64,000 bases of DNA from Ampullaceana balthica (Eukaryota; Mollusca; Gastropoda; Lymnaeidae): positions 124,001 through 188,000 of the forward strand of contig CALYLW010000429.1 of the NCBI GenBank assembly GCA_944989445.1. Reading direction: 5' to 3'. The translations under genes and the position numbers were made by a program. The notes under the pieces are model-generated. The model made no database searches and was not told the origin of the DNA. It saw nothing but the letters and a program-made list of their open reading frames with translations. Every line of letters begins with the position of its first letter. The first letter of the stretch is position 1. Shown piece by piece: positions 1 to 15,000 of the stretch.

Positions 1-3000
1 ACACCCAACGCCCTGGACAAGGACAAAATCGTCAACAAATATGTAAGTACTTTACATCTCTGGGTTTGCTGTTGGATGTGACATCATGTATCTATCTTGT
101 GTATAACAGTTGGATGTGACACCATGTATCTATCTCGTGTATAACAGTTGGATGTGACACCATGTATCTATCTCGTGTATAACAGTTGGATGTGACACCA
201 TGTATCTATCTCGTGTATAACAGTTGGATGTGACACCATGTATCTATCTCATGTATAACAGTTGGATGTGACACGATGTATATATCTTGTGTCTAACATT
301 CTCCTCAAGATAAAATTCACCTTTTTATTTAAAATAAAAATGCTCATAATCAATTTTTTTTTAATTTTTCAAAATGTAATACATGTAGATAAAAATAAGA
401 ACGTATTGATGTGCATATTAGTTTTTTTTTGCTTTTTTGGACAGTTAAATTACTAGTAGAATGACCATTTAACACACCACAAACCATCCATTGACCCTCA
501 AATCTAACATATAATTACCATTAAGCCACACATCTAAAAACCACTGAGCCAAATATCTAAACATCTCATTACCACTGAATCACATAACTAACACTTCAAA
601 TGAATACTGAGCCACATAACTAACACATGAATACTGAGCCACATAACTAACACATGAATACTGAGCCACAAAACTAACATCTAAAGACCATTCAGCCACA
701 AATCAAAGATTTCACACACCATTAGTGCCCATTTTTAATATTTGAAAGTAAAAACTAAATGTATTTATGCATTCTTAAATTCATTTTTTGAGCAAACACT
801 TGTTCAGATAGTTTAATTGTATTCAAAATGTGAGGAACTATTCGAGCTATAGGTGAAATAGTAATCTTTTATCATAAATAGACTATTGGATATTGAATAA
901 TTTACTATACAATTTTTAAATAATTTTCCTGCTTATTTAATAGCTTATATTTTTTTAACCCTCTCTTAAATACCAATATGTTAAAAAAGCCTCAGAATTA
1001 CGGGGCGGAGTGCAGAGATGATAGGCTAAGAGTAACACCATTAGTTGAATCACTAAACCTTGAAACACTAGAGGATAGAAAAACCAAGAGTAAAGTAGTA
1101 ATAATACATAAAGCATTTAATTCTAATTTAGAAATACAACACAAAGATAAATTAATACAACCCTCAGATAGACATAAGGATAAAAACACCTTCCTTGTTC
1201 CATATGCAAGAACAAACACATACAAAGTCTCGTTTTTCACGTCCTGAAGAAACCAGGAAAACCAACACTTTATCAACATTTAAAACTCTAATAAGAATGC
1301 AGGACTAGACACAAACCATATATAATTGTAGGACGCAATAATCTTCTGTATAGAAGGAGTGTCTGTAACAGATAATATAAGATAGGACTTTGGCTTCCAC
1401 TAGTGGGTTTCATTTGAAAAGTAGCTGAACATTACACAAAGAACAAGACTCAGAAGTCCTATTTTCTTGTCTTAAAGAGTTATCATGGGGGAATTCATGA
1501 ACTGTCCAAAGCTCTGTTTAAAAGTACATGTTTTATGATAAGAAAAGAAAGAAAGAAAATCCTTTGTATTAACTCAAGTATAATCATTATAATAACATAC
1601 TTTTAATGATTTGTCCAATTACTTAACTGTTTTATCAAAACCTTCATCAGGCATGATATAAAAACAGAATGTTATTTTATCGTATTGATCTTAAAATTTC
1701 TAATTATTTTTTGTTACAGGGTCTATTAAACTCAATCAAGAATCTCGATGACATTGGGCACCTAGAAGTAAAAGGTAAAACACAAAATTTTGAAACAATT
1801 TAGTCAGATCTTTGAAGTTTAATTGTCTCTAAAGGAGTTGCTCCTCACATTAAAATTTAAACACTTAAGTTTAATCATAGTATTAAGTCTTTGATTGAAC
1901 ATATTGGCTTTATTGAGATATTGCTTAGATGAGACACATGACTAATTGATGGATTGACTTGTTTGAGACATGGCTAATTAAGATATTGACTTGTTTGAGA
2001 CATGGCTAATTAAGACATTGACTCAGTTGAGGCATGGACTTGGTTGAGATAAGACAAATAAAGACATTGACTTTGTAGGGTCATACGACTGATGTGATTT
2101 GATACTAATTTTGAGATTGCCATTGATGGGTTGCCATTGATAGGTTCCATTGATGGGTTGCCATTGATAGGTTACCATTGATAGGTTGCCATTGATAGGT
2201 TTCCATTGATAGGTTGCCATTGATGGGTTTCCATTGATGGGTTGCCATTATTGGGTTGCCATTGATAGGTTCCATTGATGGGTTGCCATTGATGGGTTGT
2301 CATTGATGGGTTGCCATTGATGGGTTGACATTGATGGGTTGCCATTGATGGGTTGTCATTGATGGGTTGCCATTGATGGGTTGCCATTGATGGGTTGTCA
2401 TTGATGGGTTGCCATTGATGGGTTGACATTGATGGGTTGTCATTGATGGGTATTATCTCCTCTTTCAGTATGGAAAGCTCATAACCTGCAGTCAGCTGAC
2501 TTTGGTGGTCTCAGTGATCCATTCTGTGTGCTGGAGCTTGTCAATAACAGACTACAAACACAAACAGAATACAAGACCCTTAATCCTGAGTGGGCCAAAG
2601 TTTTTACATTGTATATACATGTAATGTATATTATACCATTTTATTGTCTAAATCAGATTAGACCATTTAATTATCTTATTTGTAATAGACCACAAATAAT
2701 ATCTTAATTATAGTGGACCATTACATTATATATACTTAAACCATTACTTCACTAAAAATGTGCACATATTACATTGGTAAAATAATAAAAATGTTTTTAA
2801 AAAAACATTTTAACATAATGCAAATAATGTTTTTAGCTTTTTATTTAGAAAAAAAAACTCAAATGAAGAGAAGGCATATGGTATTTTCTTTTAGTTATCA
2901 AAAATAACAATGTATAACATGATTAGAACCTAATACATTTTTTTGGACGTTATAATTTTGTAACCAGTTCTCATTTGCTGCAACATAAAATGTACATTCT

Positions 3001-6000
3001 TTGACTATTTTAGCCAAGTAAAAGATATTCATTCAGTGTTAGAAGTGACTGTGTATGATGAGGATCGAAACAAAAAAGTTGAATTTCTAGGGAAGTTTGC
3101 AGTGCCGTTATTGAAGGTAAGTTGATCCATGTTTTGATAACTTGTTTCAATGATCAATACAGGACATACATATGCGTTAATATGAAATCATTGTGCTGGG
3201 TGAACATCCATTTGGTAGCCATCTCATCAGGATATTCTTTATGAAGATGGTGAATTTGTAGGTGACCCATTAGTTGACAAAGTTATCTTCTACAAGAACG
3301 TACCGCTTTTATCTCTTTTCATTATAATTTGATAACAGCTCATGTAGTTTGGATTGGGGTGGAGTTGTGGCAGGGGAGGGTGTTGTTTTGAACTGCAGAT
3401 TACTTAGAATTCTTAACTTTTCAAAAATTTCTAGAGATTAGCAGTTCATGCATGAGACATTATCTGCACATACATAGACACAGGGAAATACAGCAGAGGT
3501 CCAAACAAATTACAGTGGGGCCCACTTACCTCGAGCCCTGGTTAACTCACCAGCTCTATTAAGTTGACGGGTTTTTTTTGGAACCGCCAAATTCTCTCTT
3601 TGTCTTTGCATTTTCTCAGCGGTTAATTCGATTCTTTTAAGTCGCCGAACCCTAATACCTCGAGCACAAAAGAGGGTCACATTTGCCACTTAGTGTTGGT
3701 TAGCTCGATCCCCATGACCAATCGTCAGCTTTTGAAAATGTTAGATGTTATTTTTTATAACCAAGTGAAGGCATAAAATTTCTGCCTCGCTGGTGACGTC
3801 ACAGCCCGCTTGCTCACAGCGCTGTGCTACTAACTTAAATCGCCAGCTTTTGAAAATGTTCTTATCGATAGGGCTGAACCGATCGGTTCGGCTACTCGGC
3901 ATTGGCCGATTTTCGTATGCTCGGCAATCGGCCGCGTAAGTGATGCCGAGTATTATGTAATTGCTCAAATAGCAAAGATGCACGCAGAATCGCATGTCTA
4001 AAACATTTCGTTTTGTATGGAATAACAAAATGTACCGTGTGCAGACTTGTCATTGACAACTATTTATCTTTCAACCTCATTTTGACTCTATTACTACTGC
4101 TTTGTTCTCATTGTTTCATTCATAAGAAGTGGCTGTGTTCAAAAGCCATTTAACTATTGGTTAGAATTAATTAAAATGTATCAAAGTTGAAGGTTCAAAA
4201 GTTCAAAAGGAGTTCCTAATTTATTTTTATACATTTTTATAGAGAAGAGTTCGCTTTGTTATGAGTCATATATAGGTCATGATAAACAAATAACGGCAAC
4301 GCTTTTGTGTAAAAAAAACCTCCAAAATCATGTGCATGTACATTCTCATTTATTAACGCTAGTGATGGGACGAAAAATCATAGGGTGCTTACTGTAAACA
4401 AGGCTCCCCAGATTTTAAAATATATAATATAACAGACTACAGACAGTTTACCCACCCCCACTCTCAATCTCCCACACCATTGTTGTTGGTTAGTCCGATT
4501 AGCACTAAAGTTACCGAAGGAATTCTGAGTCCATTGTAAGCTGAGTGGACGGGGTGGGTTATGTATTTGTGTAGCTTGTAAGGAAAGTCACCAGCGGACC
4601 CTGCGCTCACACGCGGGCGCGCACGAGGTGTGTCGGGCAGGACTAGATGAATTCCTTATACATGTAGTTATGTACTAGGGGAAAAAACTGCGCTAACGCA
4701 ATAAAGGGTTATATTTAAACTTAAACAGTCCTTAAAAACAAACGGTCTTAACAACCTTAGGAAAGAGTGAAGAAATAGGGTCCAGATATTCCGATACGAT
4801 TCCGATTAATCGTCCCATCACTAATTAACGCACATCATGTATATAATTATAAAGAAATTTCAGGCGCATGTTAATATTTTGCCGCCATATTGGTTTTTGT
4901 TTAACTCGGTGATCGGTTATCTCTGCGCCATTATTCATACCCCGAGGCCGTCGACTTAAGCGGGCCCCACTGTAGTACTTTTTGTAACTCTCCTAAACAC
5001 TGAAAACCCACAAATAAATAGGAAAACTACATTGTTATGTCTTTTGATTCACAAAGGATACGGAAATAAACTGGTTTCTCCACTACTTCAAACTTAGCCT
5101 CATTATCTTGGTATAATTACATATGAGGATACATTATTTTAATATTCATTTACTCATTTACTTAAAAAGTAAGAGGGTTTTCACAGTCTTCCACTATGTA
5201 CTTCAATGACTATTTAGTAACTCTAATATAATTGCAAAGTGTATCTCGGAAAGCCAAGATGAAATATAAAGAATGAAACCCATATTCAACGATTTAGGTC
5301 TGTAGTCTGGGGTTTTTGTGGGGTTGAAGTTTCTTTGGAAAGCAAATTTTGATTTCTAGTGTCCATCTATAGCCAACAAATTTTGATTTCCAGTGGTCCA
5401 TCTTATAAGACAGCCAACAAATTTTGATTTCCAGTGGTCCATCTTATAAGACAGCCAACAAATTTTGATTTCCAGTGGTCCATCTTATAAGACAGCCAAC
5501 AACTTTTGTCCATGAATGAATTAGTAGTCCTCCATAATTATGCTCGATTTCCTTGCCAATCTAAAGGTATTAAGCATACACTAGGGCAGACCTGAACACT
5601 TCTGTGCCTTGTTGTTACTATGACAATTCACTTTGTTTGGATTGTTTGAGTTCTTTTCCATGTGTCAACTTGACATTAAAATTTGTAGCCACCATTTAGT
5701 CACCTATCAACAGATGGGGACGCGGTGGTCGAGTGGCAGCGCACTGGACTGTCGTACCGATGGTCACGGGTTCGAATCCGTGTGAAGGCAAGGGTTTGTT
5801 CCCGGGGCCTAGGGTGTCCCTGAGTCACCCCGCTCCGAATGGGTACCTAACACTACATGTAGTTAGGCGGCTGGGTAATGCGTGGAACCTACAAAGCCGT
5901 GGCCTGTGAACGCTGCATCACTTGCCAACAGATCATCTGTCATGGTCTGTGGACGCAATTATCTTCTGCATAGAAGGAGCGTCTGTATAAGATAAGAAGA

Positions 6001-9000
6001 AAATAAGATTAAAATTACTGTTCTAAAATTACATTTACTCTCGATGTTTTTTTCCAGGTCAAAAATGGAGAAAGGCGCTGGTATGCCTTGAAGGACAGGA
6101 AAATGGTCCATAAAACAAAAGGTTCTGTTCAACTGGAAATGGATTTAGTGTTCAATCATGTGAGTCTTAATAAATACAAGATATAAATTCTTATTGAATA
6201 GGCCTAGTTGGTTTTAAATAGTTTGAGAAATAAGAATGCATTGTTTCTGATGAATTATGATATTGTTGTATCTGATTTCCATAATTATAACATCATATAA
6301 GTTATGAGAAAGAATATGTTATTTTTACAATATAATATAATTGAACAATTTTAGTTTAGTTTAGTCAAATGTCATGCTATACCAATAATAAATCAGTATA
6401 AATTATTTTGAAATAAATAAAATGTTCTAAACACAAAATGGTGTCAGACTTAAATATTGAACAAATTATCTTTATTTATTTACTATACTGTGTTAAAAAA
6501 GTTAACTTTTGTTTTAAATTCGAAGGAAATTATAGAATACCCTGTTACTAATACCTTAATTGGGTTAATAAATTATAAGTAAAATATACAGTTGGTATTT
6601 TAATTGTAATGGTTTAGTATTTTTATAATTCAATTTTTATTTTTATTTAATCGCTTTGAGAAAAGGACATGCTGTATGGGTGAGCAGAAACATAAACTAT
6701 AAAAATTAGGTTAAAACTATGTTTATCTTTTACAAAGTCTTGTATATTGCATCGATACTACAGATAAAGGCAGCAATAAGAACTGTGAATCCAAAAGAAG
6801 AAAAACTTATGTTGCCAGAGCAAAAGTTTAAAATAGCAGTAAGTAAATGGAGTATATCTTAAATCCTTAGTAATTTATTTATTCAGTTTTTCTAATTCAA
6901 AGTTCATAATGTATTTCAATAGTCAGCAGGAGTGCATTTATAGTATTGATCATGTACTGGGCATTGACATTTAAATTACGTTTCCCACCATTTTTCTTTT
7001 AAGTAATCTTATTTAAAACTAATTCATCTTTATCTTTTTTCCCCAGGCAATGAAACAAAACATCAACAGAGTTTCACAATTAATTAGTGTGTTCATTGAT
7101 ACAGGGCGTTTTATTCAAAGCTGTTTTGATTGGCAGTCTCCACCCCGTACAATCACAGCTTTTATTGTAAGTTACAGCATGTATCCTAATCGTAAGTTAA
7201 GACGTTGTCTTAAAAGTTACAGTACAAACAAATAGCTCGACCAAACAAATAATCATCATATATTTTAACTTATAAGCTAGTACAAACTGGTTCCATTTAC
7301 AAAGATTGCCATTCAGGTTTTTACCATTCATTAATCTCCAGACCTTGTTCATACATTTTAACAATTAAATGATAAAAAAGTAGATTTCTAACACTAAAAC
7401 ATTTTGTGATTATAGATTTCATTAAAACCCACTTTAAGGAAAAATTTAGATAAATTCTTACATAATGCTGTCACCTACCTAGGCTGCAGTTATTCAAAAT
7501 AGTATATACTGTTTAATTTGTTCTGAGATATATATATGGAACTGTTAAATTTAATGTGTCCCTTTGAAAAATATTACAGCTAAATTCTGTATAGGGGCCG
7601 TCCATAAATGACGTCACACTATTTTGGCCGATTTTTTACCCCCTCCCCCCCTCGTCACGCATCGTCACAAAAAGTTAGACCCCCCTCTAAAAATATGTCA
7701 CAAAGCTTTGACCCCCCCTCCCCCCAAAAAAACAACCTTATTTTCTATTTGAAAATAAGTATGTTTCAAATCACTTTTATTGTCATTTAAGCATTTATTA
7801 TTTATTTAGTGAAGGTCTACATTGTAATATTGTAACCCGCGTTTTTTAAAACGTTTAACCGGCCTTCAAAAACGAACTGTGTTAACATCCTTAGATTACA
7901 TTTTATTTTAATACATACAAATTAAACATTGACTATTAATCATCAAGGTTAACGTCTTTGCTTAGAAAAAAAAATTATTTAAAAATAATATTTTTAAAAT
8001 GTATTTTTTTTAAAATCCCTCAATTGACTGAAAGGCATCCCGTTAGAAAGAGGTCGGCGAACAGGGGTAATAAATATCCTAATCTGGGATCAAAAGGGAA
8101 TTCTTGGGGGTAATGCAGACTCATTTGGGGCATATAACATCCACTACAATCCACTAGATATATTAAAATACGTCATGTGTACGTGTACGCTTGGAACATA
8201 TGCCCATTATTGAACCGGTTCTGTTAAGGACTTAACAGCACTGTTTGCAACAGTGAGAAAATATTTATTTACATAGATAAAATATATATATACAAAATGA
8301 AAAAAGGTATAAAACATGTAGAATGTACACAATAATAATTCAGGTACAAAATATCTAAAATAAAGGTACGTTCACAATTGGATACTACATCCCTTGATTC
8401 GGCTCAGCTCGCTATATATCTGCCGACCTCACACACTGTCTCAGGTAACGGGATCAGTCAGTGTTCCGCCTCACTGGTCAGCGATGCTTAACCCACACAT
8501 CGTCTGATAGGCCGATCAACACCACGCCCCTCAGTTACTCAATGACTGACAGCTGGCTCCAATGTTACTAACAGTATCTTCTCGTCCGGCTCAGGGTCGT
8601 CTTCCCACTTTTGCCTAGCACGTCTGGTACTCAGCTCTAGGCTAGCTTGCCTAACCGCTATTCTCCGCTATGACCTACTATACTAGCTGAAGACAATAAA
8701 AATAGTGCATACCTTAACTAACAATCAATAATCAATATAGTTAAGGATAAAAACATTTAACTATATACAAAAAACATTTGAACTGCTATTACTAAGTACT
8801 CAACCTGGGAACAAACTTCTCAGCTAGGCTCCTCTAATCAAACAGTCACACCTCAGAACTCAATCTTATGGTGGTCTGTGACTGTGATCTTCTGAGAGAG
8901 AGAGGACGCCTTAGGGTTTTGCTGGGGTATATATTGGGCTGCTCACCGCGTGGGTGGTGACCCGCTGTCCCAGATTACTAACCGTTATTATTGGCTATTC

Positions 9001-12000
9001 AACTGGGTGGCATGGGTCAGCGTGCAACTCTTAATTTGATTGGTCAGCCCTCATGTACCAATTCCTTTGCACGTGCTCGCATGCATACATTCAGGCGTCA
9101 TCAGGCACCTGACACGTGATCACATGTGACTTAAGTAGTTGTAGCGTCCTAATAAATTTCCCATGACCCATCAGATTATTCCAAAATCTTTGTCCACTCA
9201 AGGTCAGCGTCTGAACCCCTATCCCCCAATGGTTCTAAACTGAATGAGATTCTCAAACCATTATTAAGGTACTTAACAGGTTCCTTCCAGAAAATGCATT
9301 TTTTAAAATTTGACAACTATGTAGATTTCTTACCTACGACGCCTACGTACTATAGGAAGACACCTAAATCCACCCTACTTTCTTAATCCACATGACTTGA
9401 CTGTATCAAGTATCCTTTCTGTGATATTTAAAATTAATGCCTTAAAAACTGAGCTAAGAAGAAAAGTTGTTTTGTGCTCCTCTCGAATTGCGATGTCAAG
9501 AATTTGATTCATTCAATAAAGTTAATCAATACTTGACTAATTTTAAATGGGCTCATTTATCATTATATCTAGAATGGCCAGGGGCGTTTGACCACAAACC
9601 AATCGAACAATTATATCAAACTTAAAACGTTTATAATTCTATCAAATAGATTCCCCTTTCCCTTTTAAAGAAAAAGTATATTCCGTGTCGTTTTGACTTA
9701 AAATATCTACATATAATCCTATTCAGATCTTTTAGACACTTGTCATGCTTGTAAAACTCACCAGTAGCATTTTCGAGTGGGGGGGGGGCTATCGACGCTC
9801 CCCGGGTCATGTGAGCAGGACCTAGAGTCTGGGGGTTGGGGGGTCGTAACGCACACATAAACTTGTATATTTTGGGCTAACGGGCAAAAAAGTCGCCTGC
9901 TGTGAGAATGCTATGATGTCAACATCAAATGAAGCAGGGTAACAATTTCATACGTTATCATGGGGGATTCTCAAACTTAAGGATTATAATTATATTTAAT
10001 TTTCATTTCTTGACAGCTTACGCCAACCAGCGTCTGATGGCCTACCGACCGGCACATTGAGAAGCACTGATTAAAAAAAAATATATATGTCATTAAATAA
10101 ATTGTAAGCGACCAAATATTTCAGTGGAAGTTTTATTTAAAGTTACCCTTTTGATGTGACGTCACATTTCTTCAACCCCCCTCCCTCCCCCTCGTCACAA
10201 AAGTGTGACCCCCCTCCCCCCCCCCTAGGAGCGTGACATCATTTATGGATGGCCCCATATGCAATATACATATCATTATACCTGTTAAAAGTTAAAGAAG
10301 GAAATAACTAACATTAAAAATCAGTAAGGTAATTGATTGGACTGCTTTAAATTATTTCATACATTTGTAACCAACTTATGATATTTCTGAATATATATAT
10401 TCTATAAGTATAAGGCATATTACTCTTTCTGTATTTATTTTTTTATTGTAATATATTTTGCAGGTATATTTGGTTATTGTGTGGAATTTTGAGCTCTACA
10501 TGCTCCCTATTTCTTTGCTCTTAATATTTGTGAAAAATTATGTGATAGCTAACATTGTGGGTACATTCAAGAAAGAGCCAGTAGAAGATGTAAGAACCTT
10601 TACAAAGTATTTTAAAAATGTTCTTTCTTTGATCAGTTCCTGAACTGAGATAATAAAAATAACATTTTAAACAAACATATGTTTTTGTATATGTGTTTTT
10701 GTGTGTATACACTTATATATTTTTTATGTATCATGAAAAATCTAGATGAAATTTAAAATCAATTTGAAATGGTAAATTTAGATTTATGAAAAGGAAAAAA
10801 ATGCAAAGAAAATCACTGGACACTTAATAATTGAATAATTTTTGTACGTGGTCTCAATAACACTCTAAACAACTTTAACTATTAGCTCAAAACAACACTA
10901 TTTATTCTACAGGAGTATTTCTTAGAGGATGACGATGATGATGAAGAAGAAAAAGATAAGGTAAAATGTTAATTTACTTCTAAGGACAGATTATACTTAA
11001 ATGTAATGCTAGTTTATGCTGATGTTGATATTGCTTTCTCAAAATCTTCATAGTCAGCAAAATCTCATTGTTGTTGGAGCAAGAAGTGTCTGATAATAAC
11101 TGAATGCAATTATCTTATAACTGAATAAGTAAGCAAATCAGAATTAAGTTTGGTTTGATACAGAAAACTCATTTAATTTTACATGCAATTTACAATTGTC
11201 AAATGAAACTCTTTTTCTTATAATAAATTTTGTGTTGAAATATAACACTGCACTTTTTTTTTAATGAGACTGATAAATGGTTAGGATTCAGACAATATGG
11301 AGAATGCAAAACAAAAAGCATTCTCAAATGTCAAATAATTTTGAACATCAAAATGGTGCAATGTTATTTATAAATATATCATCATCCAGTGTTAAGTAAA
11401 GGAATACACTATAATAAAGATTTTTTTTATCATATCTGCTCTTTTAAAGCAATACATGTTAAAGTAGAAGTACATGTACATATAATATATAAGTTATAAG
11501 CTATAAAAGAATTATCTCAACAAATTTTTTACATCATATTTTTATGTCACTTTGAGAAATCAAACAAAATGTAAAATATGCTTTTATAATTAACATTTCA
11601 TGAATCTGAATTTTTATTCTTTTTCATGCGCGCTCGGCTGGCGTACCGATGGTCGCGGGTTCGAATCCTTGTGAAGGCAAAGATTTGTTCCAGGGGCCTA
11701 GGGCGTCCCTGAGTCCACCCAGCTACGAATGGGTATCTAACATTAGTTAGGGAAATAAAGGCGGCTGGGTAATGCGTGGAACCCTTATAGCCGAGGCCTG
11801 TGAACGCTGCATCACTTGCCAACAGACCAGAATGGTCTGTGGATGCATTAATCTTCTGTATAGAAGGAGCGTCTGTATAGATAAGATAAGACAAGAAAAG
11901 AAAAATTTACTTTAGAAATTGACTAATAATAGGCCTATTAGTAATATGTTGATACTATAGCAAATAATATAATCAAATGTATATACATGTACCATTATTA

Positions 12001-15000
12001 TACCAGTGCCAGGGCTAATTTTCTTTTGAAGTACTGTATTTACTCGATTCTATCATAAAATACCTAAGTTTTACATTGGTGTTAAATGTTTAGGTCAGGG
12101 GTGGTCAAACTTCTAGTAAATGAGAGCCATTTCAAAATACATGTATATAAAAATTGTGAGAGCCACATTGAAACACTATTGGTTATTAAACCGGCTTTAA
12201 TCCTCCAGTAATCCTTGTAACATATCTTTCATAAATTGTATGCGAGCCGCAATGTGAACACAGAAGAGCCGCATGCAACTCGCGAGCCGCGGTTTGGCTA
12301 CCGTTAGTTTATATGAATAATTTAAAGTTTCCAGTTTCTTTAATTCCTAAAATTTTATAACAATATTTATATAAAATAAAAGTATTGTTTTTTGTTACCT
12401 TTACCTTGCAATTATTTGTTTATTATTTCCTATGATTGAAAACCAACCAATAGAAACGTACATCAAAAAATAAAATTATGCAGGACTGTGTATTAAAATA
12501 CTCAACAAACATTGTCATAGTGAGTCTAACATATTATCCATTTTCACTTCTTCTAGCAAAAGAAGGTAATTTTTATATTTTGATAAGTGTGAAATCATAA
12601 CTTAATACCCCTTTCTGATATTCAATTTTTTTTTAATCGAAACTCTGCTTTACTGCTACATTACATGCTTAGGACAACTTAGCATTTTTAAATTCTTTTC
12701 AGTAGCGATTTTCCTTAGCCTTTTAACTTGTTGAGGCAATATTGGGTTTTTTAGTATAAATTAATGGTATTAATTTTTATTATAAATATTAAGTTTCTAT
12801 TTTATCACCTTTTAGAAATTAAAATAGAAATCTTACAGAATCAAATAATTTCACCAATCTTAGAAAAACTATTTTAAATTCAATAGATTTCTCCTGTCTT
12901 TTATGTATTTGTTTATGTTAGTAATGATAAATAAAAATGAAATTGAGTTATTTTTGTCTATATGAATACAATTATTTTGCTTATTATTCAAACAATATTT
13001 TTTATTTTTCCAGTAAGTACTTTTAAATCGAAGATGTAACTTACATTGTAAGCCAAATGAATATTATATTTCCATTTCTTTTAATTGGTAAAAAAAAACA
13101 TAACTGATGTTTTCTCTACTAGACTCTTTAAGACGCTTTGACAACATGCTGCCCTACTTAATATTGATGAAATTTTTTCACATTAATCCATCTTAAAGAT
13201 ACACCATATGTAATAAAATTGGCACTATAGCAGAAAAGAGATATGTATGTTTTTTAAATATATATATATACAAATATTCCTTCATTTTACTCAGTACCAA
13301 AAAAATTTCTAAATTTCACCCTATTACCTTTATATAAACTGATCAATGCTTTCAACCCACTCAAGAAATCTCATATCAAAGTTCACTGCCATCCTTACTA
13401 ACCTTTTGAATACCTTTAAGGGTTTGTAATACATTAATTTCTCTGTGTTTATCTGTTAAGTTGTTGTTAAAATCTCTTTATAAAATTTATATTATGATAA
13501 TCGATGGAAAATTTTTAACTTTTTGGACTTATTATCCCTCCAAATGCTGGACAATGATAGCCTTTCCATTTCATCACCAGCTTCTGTTTATTGCCTTTTT
13601 TTATGGAGGAGAGTGGAATTTTAGTAGAAATTTTTATTTTATTTAGTTATCCTTTTTTGGGTTTAGAATGGAAGGAATGTGAACAAATTCAATTAGTTCA
13701 TGAAGAAAATAAATCTGAACTTTGAAGCTGAGTGGTTCTTTTAAATTAAATAGTTCTAAGTTTATATTTAAATTATGAAATCTCTTGCTGATCAATATCA
13801 GGTGAATCAGATTTTAAAATATTATTTATATTTGATATTTAAAATATACATAATTAAACTGTTTATACATTTCTCATATTCCAGTATTTCATAAAGACAT
13901 TATTATCTTCTTTTTTTTTATGTTTAACTAGCAAGAAGAAAAGAAAAGTATTGTTGATCGATATCATGCTATACAAGAAGTTTGTCTTCAAGTGCAGCAA
14001 GGCCTGGACAGTGTAGCTTGTCTTGGAGAGAGAATTAAAAAGTAAGTATTATGAAAATGCCCCCATACATGATAAAAAGTTTGAAAGTGTTTTTTTAAAA
14101 GGGGGAAGGAACAATTATTTTAGGTATTATTTATTAGTATATTAAATAAAAATGAATAGTCTATAACATAAATACTTAAGCAGTTGTGGAAAAACCTTTT
14201 AGGACAAGGGTCGCATCAGTGTGTTATAAAATCTAAACGAAAAGTCAGCCTCAGTTCAAGAAAAAAATTTCTTCTTAAACTTTAACTAAAAGTTATTGAT
14301 TTTTTCCCTTTGGCTACAGTTTGGCCTCCACTGGCAATATTGTATCATCTGAGTAATAATCGAGCATCAATTTCACATAACTTTAAAATTTGTAACTCTA
14401 TAAAAAAAAATGTTAAAAGATTAGCTAAACATAGCCGGGGGTGGAGAGGAAGACAAAAAAATCCTACACTCAGACAATGTTGTATGGCACTGCTCAGCAG
14501 GTAGAGCAGGTTGCCAAAGCTTTAAGAGAGTAATCTCAAGCTTTTCAGAATATGAGATTAGAAAATTAGGTAAACTCAGGTGTAAAAAGACTAATCAAAA
14601 TTATTATTTCTCACGTTGATATTTTTATTTCATTTATGTATTAAAAATTCTTTAACGGTAGTTACGCATTTCTTAATATATGCATTTAAAAATTTTGAGG
14701 TGTGAGGGGCTGTAACTTTGAGATACCTGAATGGAACAAATAACATAAGCAGCTAGATTTTGAACATTTGAGCTTTGATGCATCACATCCTTATTAAAAA
14801 TATTATGTAACATTAGTTTTCAAGGATTTGTTTTTCTTCAGCTATATACTATTATAGAAATAGAGTAACACAAGGCTGATTTTTTAAAAATAATGCTTAA
14901 TAAATAGTTATACATTAATTGAAGAACCAGATACAACTTATGAGTTTCAGCTAATGATTAACTTTTTTTTGTAAGTTTAAGAAAATTCACGTATCTTAAT

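Noticed and set aside
998..1279. 93-aa minus-strand ORF
   Set aside because: Shadow of the plus-strand LINE C-terminal fragment, which has the recognisable motifs.
2023..2429. Gln/Asn/Trp-rich repeat proteins on the minus strand
   Set aside because: They are translations of the 14-bp intronic minisatellite, and lie between two good MCTP exons on the other strand.
5716..5790. A functional tRNA gene
   Set aside because: A and B boxes are present but the acceptor stem does not close, and the sequence continues into a SINE body and tail that recur at 11629.
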